From Corylus avellana (lineage: Eukaryota; Streptophyta; Magnoliopsida; Fagales; Betulaceae): a DNA stretch of 64,000 nucleotides. The notes under the pieces are model-generated. The model ran no database searches. It saw nothing but the letters and a program-made list of their open reading frames with translations, and was not told where the DNA came from. This document shows positions 1 to 11,734 of the stretch, piece by piece. The first letter of the stretch is position 1. Each line of letters opens with the position of its first letter. The stretch is from contig NC_081549.1 of assembly GCF_901000735.1 (NCBI RefSeq), positions 22,931,850 to 22,995,849 of the forward strand, written 5' to 3'. Both the position numbers and the translations under genes were made by a program.

Positions 1-312
1 TGGGAGGCATCGCAATTCCCCTTGAGGTTAAAAAGTCCATGTGATATGCGTAGCATTGGAAATCATTTATTTGTTTACTTTTACATTGAATTCCGTGTAC
101 TACTAAATCAGCCTATTCAAACTCTGCTTTGGATTTAATAGTTAGGCTCCACTTCCATCTTTATCATTTGGGTGATGACTCCACTTCCAATTACAATAGA
201 ATTGAAAGGTTGATTGTTTGCCTCTAAATTATGAGATAGAAAATGCTGCCCAATGCATGTGTATATATGGACTTTGTACTGATTGTCTGTATGTTCAAAT
301 GATATTTTACAG
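1..312 (+). other. Intron upstream of the last glycyl-tRNA synthetase exon
   Basis: No coding exon is supported here. The stretch ends in a 3' splice acceptor (ttttacag, ending at 312) directly before the glycyl-tRNA synthetase exon, so it is read as part of that gene's last intron. Positions about 68-112 hold a block that recurs almost unchanged near 6396-6437, upstream of the TatB gene. Confidence 0.6.
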
Positions 313-545
313 GGACCTCAATTGGTAAACGATATGCAAGAACCGATGAACTTGGTGTACCCTTTGCAATCACTGTTGATTCAACATCCTCAGCGACAAT
401 CCGGGAGAGGGACAGCAAAGATCAAATTCGTGTTAATGTGGAAGAGGCAGCAACAGTTGTTAAGGATGTAACCGACGGAAGGAGGACGTGGGAGGATGTG
501 TGGTCTACTTTTCCCCATCATTCCTCTGGATCTGCAGATGAGTGA
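313..545 (+). CDS. Glycyl-tRNA synthetase, C-terminal exon (partial gene)
   Basis: This is the final exon of a class II dimeric (eukaryotic-type) glycine-tRNA ligase, which charges tRNA-Gly for cytosolic and mitochondrial translation. The exon starts after an AG acceptor at 311-312 with two bases finishing a split codon. It then reads TSIGKRYARTDELGVPFA, followed by ITVDS, TIRERDSKDQIRV and VEEAATVV, and ends with a DVWSTFPHHSSGSADE-type tail at the TGA at 543-545. These are the conserved C-terminal anticodon-binding domain residues of plant glycyl-tRNA synthetase 1. Catalytic motifs 1-3 lie upstream, outside the window. The gene converges on the TatB-like gene, whose stop is at 1620. The family is clear; whether the product is dual-targeted cannot be judged without the N-terminus. 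Confidence 0.93.
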
Positions 546-1619
546 AGTTTGAGCGGGAACAACCATTGAAGTGATTGCCTAATTTTAAATTATTCAGCCA
601 GACACTTACTCTATACTCACTCCTGGAATATACCTTTTTGCATTGTGATAAGCAATTATAAGATTATGGAAACTATAGGAATCTGCAAATGTGCTTTGTC
701 AAGTCTGGTGGAAAGCAGGCTATCGTGCAATGAGTGCCACCATTCCTTGCTTTGTCACTTGACGGTTAACTGATGTTTGGCATTTTTGAGGTGTATTGGA
801 CCACCGGTCTGAATCGGTATTGAAAGATGGTTGAGAGAATGATGTGTAGCATATTTCTTATTTGAATATTCCTAAGATAAACACACAATCCAACACAAAA
901 TAACTACGATAACTTAGAAACCTTGGCCTGTCTTATCTTATTCACTTGGCAAAACTCAATACTAACGACCAAGAGATCACATAAAGGCAAACATAACACA
1001 TCCTTCTCCTATTTTCTCTAATGACTTTAAAAAATGAATAGCTTTTACTATGAATGAGAGAAGGTGAAATAGAATAGCCTTGGTGTGGAGTATATGATAA
1101 GGATCTAAATACTTGAAATAGCCATTCCTATTGTGCAAGGGAAAATGACTATTTCAAGGCTATATATTTCATTCAACATTCTTCCATTTCCAATAAAAAC
1201 TACTCATTTAAAACGTAAGCTTAAGCTTTATCCTTTATCTCTTAGCTCTGGAATTTGGATTGGGCTTCCCAATCCTTCTACTCCTATCAACCTTCATATT
1301 GTCTCTTATGTAAACCTAATTCTTATTTCTTATATACCTGGCTCCTGTCCTACGCATGCAGGTGCTGATACTAAGATGCATTAACAACATTAATGACTTG
1401 CGTAAGGTATATGGATACAATGTAAAAGCACCTTTCTCATTAGGGACAGTGACAGCTAGCAAAACTTACATAGTAAGGGTCTCCAATAATACATCTTTGT
1501 AAGTATTAACAACAAAATATACATTCTCATATAGATAATTCACTGGAAATTCTGGAACATGAATAATGCAGTCACTAGAGTTTTTATCAGGAGTTCTAAA
1601 GGCACAACTACCTATCTAT
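546..1619. other. Convergent intergenic spacer (two 3' UTRs)
   Basis: This is the 3' flank of two convergent genes: the glycyl-tRNA synthetase 3' UTR on the left and the TatB-like 3' UTR on the right. I see no supported ORF or RNA gene. A short block near 797-816 (ggaccaccggtctgaatcgg) resembles 6470-6493 (ggtccaccagtccgaatcat), in the same order relative to the 41-bp repeat described at 68-112. Confidence 0.5.
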
Positions 1620-4600
1620 TCACTGTATTTGATTTTGGGGCTGTGAAAAGAAATCTTTTGCACTACGTGCTACCTCTGCTTCAACTACTGCTTCCAAAAC
1701 AATATCTGCTCCTGTTGCACTTCCTGCCACCACATCCACAGGGTTAGTCATTGGAGTATTGAGTATTTGACATGCATAAACAGAAACTTCTTGCAAACTC
1801 TCTTGAGAAAATGCCAGAACTGTTTATATATAGAAATTCTTAAACATGCAGAGACTAACATGCTAAATGTTAAAGCGTTTCAAGGAAAAGATTCATGAAT
1901 TTTCTAGACGTGTTATTTTGACTAAAACTAACAACAACAACAATAATAATAATCCAAAGTGGAAAAGAAAATAAAGATATCGTTGAAGGTAAAAAGCCTA
2001 TAATGCACAGATAATGGACTCATGCTGTCGTGCATGTATTAATATAGACATATGTCTGCCAATAAAATCAATGCACGCTATGATCTTACATAAGATAGAT
2101 GCTAAAGACAATCCTTTATGCAGGTCATCTTTGGAGCATATGTTACCAGGATTTCTTTAACTGATGATAGTCTACCCCAAAAATGCAAAAGCACAAATGT
2201 CCAATATTTTACAAAATACACATGCCAACTTACTCAGTTAGATTACAATTGTATGTAGAAATGATAATGTGTCTGAAGAAAATGTAATAGAAAAACCTAA
2301 CCACTGCATCAATTGACACAGAGAAAGAAAGAAATTTTCTTTTTGATAAATAAAAAGGAAACAAAATGGTGAAAACTTTTGTCACATATGGAACTATATT
2401 TAAAACCATAGTATATGTGCACACTGACAAACGGTTTTGTATAAACTATATGGATGAGAAGTGTTAAAAGCCAGAGAATTGTCTTCCATATTTATCGCCA
2501 GGATCGCATTACATTTCTTAGCACACATCACCTACTCACTGTACTCTATAAATACGCCTCAATGTAACACTATTTCATTTGAGTCAATATAATAAGAACT
2601 TAGCCTATTGAGCATTATAATGGTGGATGTAGACCTTTAAGGTTGAATCACCTCAAATCCTTCTCTTTCTTCTCTTCTCAAATTATGTTTCCACTTTCTC
2701 TCATATTTTATTTTACTTAACATTTTAACAAAATGAAAACTGAAAGTCATAAGCTTAACACATGAAGGAACCTCTCTTTAGGCCACTAATCAAATATTTC
2801 AACTACTAATCAGTTAACCAAGACTATTGGTTAAATTTTTGTTGATAAGTAATCAAAATATCATTAAAAGCGTAAGGCACCCCCAAGTACACAGACTATT
2901 GGTTAAATTGATAACAAAAAGATACAAGATATACACATAATGAGATGCATTTTCCTAAGTAATTTGCAAATTGTCCATATATTGAATTATGAAAATGGGA
3001 GTCAAAGAACTAAGTATACTTGCTACATAATGGGGAAAAAGAAAAAAGAAAAATCATTTATACGAATTTCTTGCCCGCCAATTCAAACCAGATAACCTTT
3101 AAGAATATGTGCCAGATTGAAGGTTTTCCAATTACAATCCTTATTCCTCTTTGTTACAGCCATCAAGCTTAAGCCTTCACCAACAAATTTTTGGACTCTT
3201 CCAAATGTTTTAATTTTCTATATTTAATTATTATGTTTTTTAGGAAAAGAACACAGGATGGATGAGGAGCTGCAAATAATGCTGATTTAGATTTAAAAAA
3301 TTGAAGACATGAAGCTCTTTAATTATCCTTAATAACTAAACCAGTGCACTGATTCCTAGAAAAGTCAACACAAAGATCTTGGCCTATTTAAGATCTTGGC
3401 CTATTTCTTCATTCATGAAACTCAAATTTTAAAGCGCCGCCATTAGCAAAAATAACTGGCACAGGACAACAGATTGAGGATCTCAGGAGGCACAGGACAG
3501 CAGGTTGAAGATGTTCACTGAATAAAAGGAAAGCCGCTGCTAAAAAACATTAGCTAGAAAAAGACAAGTGTTTTAGGGCTTGTTTGGGAAGGGAATTCTT
3601 CACTCCAGACTGCTTTGTACAGTGCTTGGATTGGGACAAAGAACTAATGGCAGAACTGACATAAATTTTTTTAAAAATAAATAAGTAAAAGTGAAAGATA
3701 CAGATGAACAAGAATAACTACTAATAAATAAGGAAAACTATTACTCTTTCTTTCTGGTAGCATCCCCGTGCTTTCAGCTGAAACTGGGAGGATGGTGAAG
3801 AGACTAGCTTCATCATTAAGGTTCTCTTTTTCTGTACAGCTCTCCAATGAAACAGTCTTTATGGCTTCAGATTCAACCAATCTGGCATAAGCAGTTGCTT
3901 GGCTATGCAAATCAACTGAACCTAAGGTTTTGGAACTAAAATCCTGAGAAACATAATAAAAAGGAATTAAGATCATCCAAAATAAATAAGAAATAAAATT
4001 GACAGAGTTCAAAAACCTTCATCACAGCATTTGTTGGCTTCTGCTCTTCTTCACACTTCTCAGTCGGGCTGTTGCCTGCCCTAGCCAAAATACACACACA
4101 TATATATAAAACAAGTTAATAGAGGGGAGTAAAACTCACAAAGGTAGTGGAATAACTTAAAAGCTTTGGAGGCTGAGAATACCAGAATTTGTGTTAGGAG
4201 CAGGATTTTCAGGATTGTCCATCAGCCTTCGAGTCAAAGGACCAGGATTAATGAGAGAGATACTTCGAATTTCATGACGAATAGCCTCTAGTTGTGCCAT
4301 TGTGTCTTGAAGTTCTTTGTGAACCTAAAAGTTAGTACAAAAAACACAATTTAAATTGAAAAACCCTCTGTAGTTCTTGTTGCTATAAGATTACCAAACT
4401 ATCTATTGTCTTAACCAGGCATATGTTTTTGCTACCACCATCAAATAAAAGATACTAATTATATCTTTTGGATAAATCTACAAAAGAGGCTCTTTCTTGT
4501 CTTCTCTTGTCTTCATTTGGGTATTAATGTGTGCTCTTTACTTTACTATGCTAAAGAAAAATAATATCCACCTATTCAAAAATAAGTTTACAGTGCATTG

Positions 4601-6281
4601 ATACCCTCAACTTGGGCACATTCCATAGGGCGCTGCATGAACATATGTGCCACATCATACACATTAAATGTCTTACTTGGGGGCACAGAACACTGGTTTA
4701 GTAACCAAAAAGGAAAGTCAGCTCAGGGGCTAATTCCATGAGAAGAATGCCATTACTGTAGCAGCCCAAGGAACATGCTAGCCACATCTATGCTATCACT
4801 CCAAAAGGATTAGTCAAGTTGCAATTAGAGCTCCCTAAAATTACTTATAAAGTTCAATCTCACCTATTAAGGAATCCATGTGAGACTTAGTACTAATGAG
4901 CACCTTTATAATCCCCCTAACTCAACGTTGAGTCATTGACTATTCATCTTCCTAATGTGGGACTAACTTTATGGGATGTTACAGTTACAACAATGGCAAA
5001 CATGCCTAATGAGGCTACCAATAGCAAGGACGATGCCTAGACAAAGCTAAAAAAGGCCCTGAGCCCTAGGGACAAAGATGAAACAAGATTTGGGGCATGT
5101 ATCTCAACAAGAGGACAATGATGTGGATACATGTCCGTATCATATCTGCTACCTTATGTACATGTGTCGTACGGCCTCGCCTATAATTACCGTTCACTAT
5201 ATTAGCAAACGATCTTCTCCTTAGGACTCCTCCTCACACTAACAAAGGAGTTGTCTTCTCTCTCTCTCTCTCTCTTGCTTCCTATCTCATCATCCTTGGA
5301 CACCATTAGGCATACAAGAAGGGGATAGTGAATATGATACTTTAAACCAAGCATATAGTACAACTGGATACCAGAAGAAAATGGTAATTCCATCTTTCTC
5401 TTCAATAGCATTACAGAGCATATATGCAATCCCTAAATCAGATCAAACGTACCACAAGATAGAAAGTAATAAAGAACCTTCAATGTTATGATATCTTAAA
5501 GACAATCCTCCTCATAACATAAAACCTCATTTTGTATTCCGTTGAAAAAAAAAAAAAAAACACACGCTTCACGCAATGAAGAATACACAATTCAACATTG
5601 TCATCTACATGGGGCATCCAAACAGGTAAAAACAAAAAAAACAAAACTAGCTAAAACCCATCAAACTGAAAGGCGAGTTCAGACTAAAATACATTTAACC
5701 TCATTGCAGCATTTTACTTCCTGCCACAACTACTCATCCTCATTCTCAAAAGACGAAAGTGACAATTTTGCTTATTCCCTTTTCACCATATCTTAGCTCA
5801 AAGAACAAAGCTTTCTCATCAATATAGTTAGTTATCTTTATTCTTAGAAACAAGATGAGGAATTAAAAGAAATCACCTGTCGAGCTTGAGACTGCTGCAT
5901 AACATTCTCGAATTGCCCACGAGCTAATTGAACGTACCCGATTGCTCGACCCGCTAACCTTCCCGCAGTTCTAGCAATAATTGGAAGATCCTTTGGGCCT
6001 ATAGCCCCCAAAAACCAAAGCCCATTTCAATTTTTTTGTTTCCAATAGCTCTCTCGTAAAGCCAAGACCCCATCACCGAACCCCCACAACTTGGATAAAC
6101 CCAAAAAAAGCATTGAGGAAATCGAAACGGGAAAAATGGAACACTCGAACAAAATTTTGAACTAAAACTCACTAAAACCAAAATGCAGCACACCCACAAA
6201 CAGAAAGATAGAAAGACTACCGACGAGAGCAGCGGTGGCACCGATCAAGAGGAAGAGCTCTCCGTAGGAAATACCAAACAT
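1620..6281 (-). CDS. TATB: Sec-independent translocase subunit TatB-like, mitochondrial type (6 exons)
   Basis: Exons (minus strand) are 6281-6221, 5998-5877, 4324-4183, 4075-4017, 3943-3745 and 1723-1620. They total 687 nt (228 residues plus TGA) with all phases consistent. The product starts MFGISYGELFLLIGATAAL, a single N-terminal membrane anchor (about residues 5-20), followed by the glycine-proline hinge and the basic amphipathic helix GPKDLPIIARTAGRLAGRA. This is the TatA/TatB fold of the twin-arginine translocase. Residues about 62-110 are helical and charged. Plants have a TatB of this kind reported in mitochondria, where with TatC it may move folded proteins such as the Rieske protein; that role is from knowledge of the family. 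The last exon is separated by a 2,021-bp intron. I recognised it from the conserved tail ADIVLEAVVEAEVA and FFSQPQNQ, its AG acceptor after a CTAAC branch site, and its matching phase. Read-through of exon 5 would give a false hydrophobic C-terminus. The ATG at 6281 is fixed by family homology. Confidence 0.88.
2500..2690 (+). mobile_element. Copia-type LTR remnant inside TatB intron 5
   Basis: The plus strand shows a TATA-like ctctataaata at about 2543. It is followed about 80 bp later by atggtggatgtagaccttta and a gaatcacctcaaatcctt stretch. That string resembles the R/U5 part of plant Ty1-copia LTRs (gtggatgtagg...aaccacgtaaat). No internal gag-pol sequence or second LTR is visible, so it is probably a solo or decayed LTR. 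It is antisense to the host gene and may explain the length of the intron. Its outer limits are not resolved. Confidence 0.5.
4752..4988. mobile_element. Short TG...CA-bounded element (solo LTR or MITE) in a TatB intron
   Basis: A 227-bp segment (4757-4983) begins TGTAGCAGCCC and ends GGATGTTACA. The ends are imperfect inverted repeats (TGTAGCAGCC versus TGTAACATCC). They are flanked by attac on the left and gttac on the right, a 4-of-5 target duplication. The TG/CA ends and 5-bp duplication fit a small solo LTR. The inverted ends would also fit a MITE. No coding capacity is seen. Confidence 0.5.
5255..5274. repeat. (TC)n microsatellite
   Basis: An uninterrupted dinucleotide TC tract of about ten units lies in the third-exon-side intron of the TatB-like gene. 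Confidence 0.9.
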
Positions 6282-8822
6282 AGTGGGCCTCGTGAGAAAT
6301 AGTCTCCTATCTCCAGCGCTCTCATAAAGTTAGTCACTGCAAAAGCCGGAGAGAAACAAACCGTGGGATATTCGTGAATATATCCAGCACTCCCATATTT
6401 GTTTACTTCTACATTGAATTCCGTGTACTACTGAATCAAAAGTATGTTTCAATTTATTCGATAGAAGACGGTCCACCAGTCCGAATCATCGGTTTAAGAA
6501 TTTGATAGTCAGTTTATTGTCAAATCTTGAGTTTAATTAGGGTTTTACTATTTCCATTAGATATGTGAGAATTGCATCCTGTATAGAAACTTTCGATGAT
6601 GAATGTGCTTTGGATGGTTGGCTATTGCTGTAATGGTGTAAAAAATTATCGAACTCTAAGCTGGTGGGAGATAGAGATCTTTTTTATTCGTGTTAGGTTT
6701 GCCCATTATAATTGAGCCATACCCCAATGGTCCTTTCCCACAGGCCCAATTGGCCATTCATGGTGTCTTAAGTTTATGACCTCTTATTGATAGGGCATAG
6801 TCTTATTATTGGATTGAAATTCTCTACAATCTTCTCCCAATGGGCAAGAGATTAAAAAAAATTGTCACTATCTCCCAATGGAATTTATTTATCTGAACAG
6901 GTACGTAAGCTGCTTAAGCACCTATTCGAGCAAGTGAGCTTCTTGGTCAGGAAAAAACGCTTTATTGAGAGCCTCTTAGAGTTTCCGTTTAATTGTAAGG
7001 GGTATAAAAGATTGTAAAGGTCCCCAAATGTTCGTGTGGATTCAGTCAAATTGGTATGTTCTAAATAAAATTGCACCGAAAATTAAGTGGCATAATTTGT
7101 AAAAGCAAGTTTAATTTGCTTAGACTTCAAGCAGAGTTTCTGGCAATGCAATTGAGTTCTTTTCTTTTTATAAAATAATAATAATAATAATAAAAGAAAA
7201 AAAAAATCATGAGGTGGTAGGAAAGGAAAAGTGCACAGGAATTTTCATCTCACACTTTTATCCAATTGTATTGTACTTGGATCAGTTGATTTGAACGGGA
7301 CTGGAGCGAAAGATAATTTTACCTTTAACTTCAAGAGGATTCGCGAAATGATCTGTTTTCAATTTTATTGATATGAGTCGTGATGTTCTTAATTAAATAT
7401 TAATTATTTCACAAAAGTCAATATTTTACTTAACATAACATTTATATTGCACCAATAACTTCTTATTACTATTTAAAAAAAAAAAAAAAATTGCTTTAAA
7501 AAAGTTAACCAAACACCCCAATAATTTTTAACTTTTCCTCGTTTTCACATGAATTGGTCTTTATTTCGCGCTACTTGCTCAGCGTCCACATGCAATTATT
7601 AGTACTAATTCACAAGCTGCGTAATTATAGTAAGAAAGTGGGCAACAAAGTCAGTCAATGATATTAGGAATCCAAAGCTTTTCAATTTACATGAGGAGCT
7701 CTTTTCTTTCAACTCAGGTGCAAAACATCTATTTTGTGGTTTAAATTAAATTTTATAATATAATGACCAATTCACATGATTGGTCAGACCGGAAACCGAG
7801 AATCCTTAATTTTGTTTCTGCATATGAAAAATATGTTATCACGTCATTTAAAATTTGTAAATAATGTGACACTATATACACTGTTAAATGTAACAAAACA
7901 AAATTTAGAGCATAAAATAAATCTTATCAATTTCATTTGAAAATTGAGAAGATCCTGGAGTGGCAATTCATGTTTGCATGTCAGTTTTGGATCGTGTCAA
8001 AGCATGATAATAAGGCATATAGGTCAACTCTCACCCGACCCATTTAATTAAACTGGTCAGACTCCTTAACTTTAATCTGTTAATTTCGTATTAAGTTTAT
8101 TGATTGTATAAAAAATTATTAGTCCCAAATATTATAGCCCTTATTGCACATTCTTTACCAATTTTGTTGTTTAGTTTGTCTACTCATATTGTATTGTATA
8201 ATAATGTTAACAGTCACCTAAATTTCTAAAAAAAAAAAAGAAGAAGTTACAATTAAAAAATTGTAACAACCGAACATTTTCCATTGTTAAATGAATGAAT
8301 AGCCACTTGTCCATGTGGACGAAAATGGTACAGCACGAGGAAGAAAAATCATTCCTGTTCCTTTTCTCACTTATTTGTCGTCTTCTTTTATTATTAGTTT
8401 ATCTATAAAGACACAGGGTGCCAAGGCCATCACTTTTGTCTTGTATCGCGGAGGAGTCCCACTTTGAGTGGCACGAGGATTGAAAAGCCAACGTGGATAG
8501 AGAAAGAGCATGTGAAAGCCTCATCCTGCTCACACTTGGGACTTTTGTCAAGCACCTTCAAGGGATAATTCTTCATTCGTTTCCCTCTCACTTTCTAAGC
8601 CAATCTCTAATTACTTTTTCCTTCTTTCTTTCTCGTTTCAACTACCTTTTTCCTTCTTTTTCTCTCTCCAGTCTTTAGGTGCTAGGCAATGAAACTTCCT
8701 TTTTTTTATCATCTATCATGTGTGCTGCTGCATATAGTACACTATTGCTTTTTCTAATAATATCCGGATTCTAGCAATTTGTTTATTCAAATAAATTTTG
8801 AATTGTTTGCACCGACCTACCC
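6282..8822. other. TatB 5' flank and AT-rich spacer
   Basis: Immediately upstream of the TatB-like ATG is its 5' UTR and promoter on the minus strand. Beyond about 6400 I find no ORF with family resemblance. There are an (AAT)n tract near 7170-7192 and A-runs near 7475 and 8230. A CT-rich stretch at 8578-8670 looks like a promoter or UTR but leads into no gene. The 6396-6437 block repeats 68-112. Confidence 0.5.
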
Positions 8823-9470
8823 GGGACAGATGAGCCTTAGTACTACTATAGGGACAGGTGAGCCTCAGTACTACTATAGTGCTTCTAAGAGTTTTGTTGT
8901 GTGGTGCCTTGAATTACTTAAGTCTTGCCCGCTTGACTTTGGAATGCCAAGCTTGACTTGGAGTTTTGGGCTATTCTTTTGGGATTTTAGTATTTTATGA
9001 GCCACACTTTCCCTTTTTTCATATTGGCTTTTGTTGGTTACTCCAATTTGAAGTTCACGTATCTTTACTCCAAGTTGTTCAAGGAGTTGCAAGCCAACTT
9101 TTAACCTCTATAAAAGGGAGGCTTTGCAACATAGTGATGTGTGAGAAAAAACCGCATCTCATTAGAATTTTTTTACTTTGTTGTGTCTTATGGCACTTAG
9201 AGAAGAAGAATATTTTTTTGGTCTATTTTTTTTCTCTTTTGTATTTTTTTCTTTTGTGTGAGACTGAGATTTAGATGTATTGGAGTTTTGAGTGATTTTC
9301 TCCCCGTTATCTTTGTACTCCATCTTTCGTTAGTGAATTTTTTCTGGATCGTCTTCTCCAATGGATGTAGGCTTATTTAGCTGAACCACTTAAATTTTGG
9401 TGTCTTGTGTGATTGATCAATTTTCTATTATGCTCTTTTCTGCTTCTTTATAATCTTGTTATTTAATTAC
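8823..9470 (+). mobile_element. Copia-type LTR remnant with a 28-bp tandem repeat in U3
   Basis: Two adjacent 28-bp units (8823-8850 and 8851-8878) differ at two positions. They are followed by a TATA box with a GC-poor start region (tctataaaagggaggc near 9108). Later comes the string atggatgtaggcttatt, then gaaccacttaaattttggtg, at about 9362-9402. This order (repeated U3 motif, TATA, T-rich R, 'gatgtagg...gaaccac' U5) is that of plant Ty1-copia LTRs. I see no primer-binding site, no internal region and no partner LTR, so it is probably a solo LTR. The ends are approximate. Confidence 0.55.
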
Positions 9471-10214
9471 GTGCACAATAAGTTCAATTTCATGTCTTCC
9501 CTTTTGCTTTGATGCCCTACAACTATTATCATTTCTCCATTAGAGTTGTAGACACAAGCATACCATTGAACCACGTAATTTTTTTGTATGTACCAAATCT
9601 TTTACAAATAGAAGTGTATCAAAATAATGTGGAACTCGTTTATTGGTACCCGTTATATTTATTTTGAGTAATTTTTATGATAATTTCTAATGAATAAGTT
9701 ACACATCAGTTTGATAAACATTTTGTAGTAAAATTTAGTACCCATAGCACTTTTCTTTATTTTATTTTTCTTTTTTCTCTAAATTTTTCACTAAATGGCA
9801 TAATCTCGACACTCTTAATAGTAAGTGCCCTGTTAAACCTCAAGATTTTTCACCCTCACTCTAAAAACTCCCCAAGTTATATTTCTCTTTGCTTTCTCTC
9901 CCACCACATACTTGTGATTTCGACTTAGCCATGTGAACAATTAGACAAAGTTAAAGCTTCATTGTGACTTTTAGGATGAGGTTGGGATTGATTTTGAAAG
10001 ATAGCTTCTTCTTCGATACTGATGGACACGTCAAATCTTGAGGGTTGTAACATATTCTCCAATATGATCAGAAAAATGAGTGTTTGGTCTATCATTTTTA
10101 GAAATTTGTTAGTAATTGTCTTAATTGTCTTGTGGGTATTATATTTTGAAGACACCAATCTGAATTGAGTGTTTTGTGAATACTTTATGTTTTGAATTAT
10201 TTGTTTAATGCTTT
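9471..10214. other. AT-rich spacer, nothing recognised
   Basis: The composition is uniformly AT-rich. Short ORFs on both strands show no family resemblance or codon bias. Confidence 0.5.
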
Positions 10215-10655
10215 TTTTGTTTAGGGAAAATTACAGTTTACCCCCTCAAAATTGACAGCGTTTTTCAATTCGAACATCAAAGGTTCAATTTTTGCAATCT
10301 ATCCCCGCAAAGTTTCAATTTTTTTTTTCAATTCGACCAATATTATCCCAAAATTTCCATATTGCCCATGATTTTTATTTTTATTTTCTTATTTTTTATG
10401 AAAAAAATAGGGGTGTAAAAATGGCCAGATGGGCAAAGAGCTGGCAACGACCACCCTGGATTTTTTTTTAAATTTTTTTTATAAAAAATAAAAAAATAAA
10501 AATTAGGGGTAATATGGAAAGTTTTGAATACAATTAGTCAAATTGCAAAAATTTAAAACTTTGGGGGGGTAGATTGCAAAAATTAAAATTTTGGTGTTCG
10601 AATTGAAAAACGCTGTCAACTTTGAGGGGTAAACTGTAATTTTCCCTTTTGTTTA
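10215..10655. mobile_element. MULE-type MITE, 423 bp, with perfect 9-bp target duplication
   Basis: The element runs 10224-10646. It starts GGGAAAATTACAGTTTACCC and ends with the inverted counterpart GGGTAAACTGTAATTTTCCC. The similar arms extend for more than 100 bp on each side. The flanks 10215-10223 and 10647-10655 are both TTTTGTTTA, a perfect 9-bp duplication, as produced by Mutator-like transposases. The interior is non-coding, so the element is non-autonomous. Confidence 0.9.
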
Positions 10656-11734
10656 TATAAAAAGCAAAAAAATTGGACAAAAGGCATTGCCATATGAACA
10701 AGAGTTTAGGTATGGTTTTGGCTTTCGTTGAGTATAAATTAAAAATTAAATGTCTTATCATAATCAAAACATGTGTCTTATAACATAACGAATAATACTA
10801 ATTTTCACACTTATTTTATATTAATTGACCTAATATGTTTTAAATTATTAATATTTTTTAAATTTTTTTAAATGATTGGTATGACATGACATGACACATC
10901 ACATCAATTGATATAAAATCTTTGTAATAAATGGGCTTATCTCAATTTCACTTATTTTGCCTTTTATTTTGTGGGAAGAAGGGTGATGTTTCATACATAG
11001 GCTTGGATTATTCAACTGCTTGCTCTCCAAGATTCACATATTTTATTTTATTTTTGATTTTTTTCTGACCCCTCAACAAATATTAATTTAGCATTAAATT
11101 TTAAAGGACAGACAGCATGATTATACTGCAATTTTTCCAATGGACATCGCAATCATCTTTAGTAAAAAGGGCCTACCGGGATGGTCCTATGGATATATGT
11201 CCATCATATTCAGTGAACCTAACCTTATATTCATCTCAAAATCCTTGAATATGCTTAATTTCTAACCCCCACCCCCACCAAAAAAAAAAGGGCAAATAAA
11301 TTACAACAAAAATATAGACCAAAAACGAGCTTGTTTATCACTTTTACAGCATTGTCATTTTCAGCAAAAATGGCAAAAAAAAAAAATAGTTTCGTCATGT
11401 TAGTTATTAATTTTAGCTATAAACGTTTTTTTATCACTATGCTCAACAAATTGTTAAGCATATTTACGTCTGGCTCAACAAATATTTAGTTAATTTAATT
11501 AAAAAAAATCATATTTATCTATTTTAATTATCTATTTTTTTAAATAACTCATCTTTCACTCAGCATTTTAACTTCACGTTCATTTAAATATTATTTTCCT
11601 ATCATTTCTCTATTCCTTCTTTATTTTTATTTATTTTTTATTCTTTGTTTCTGAAAATCTGATGCCTACAGAACTTCTTCCTCCCAATAAATCAACCAAA
11701 ACCCCAACAAATCAGCCAATCCCATACCCATTAT
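10656..11734. other. AT-rich spacer, nothing recognised
   Basis: There are long A and T runs and no supported gene. It leads into the GC-rich chimeric fragment that follows. Confidence 0.45.

Noticed and set aside
1133..1384. 83-codon plus-strand ORF
   Set aside because: No family resemblance; it lies in the 3' spacer between convergent genes.
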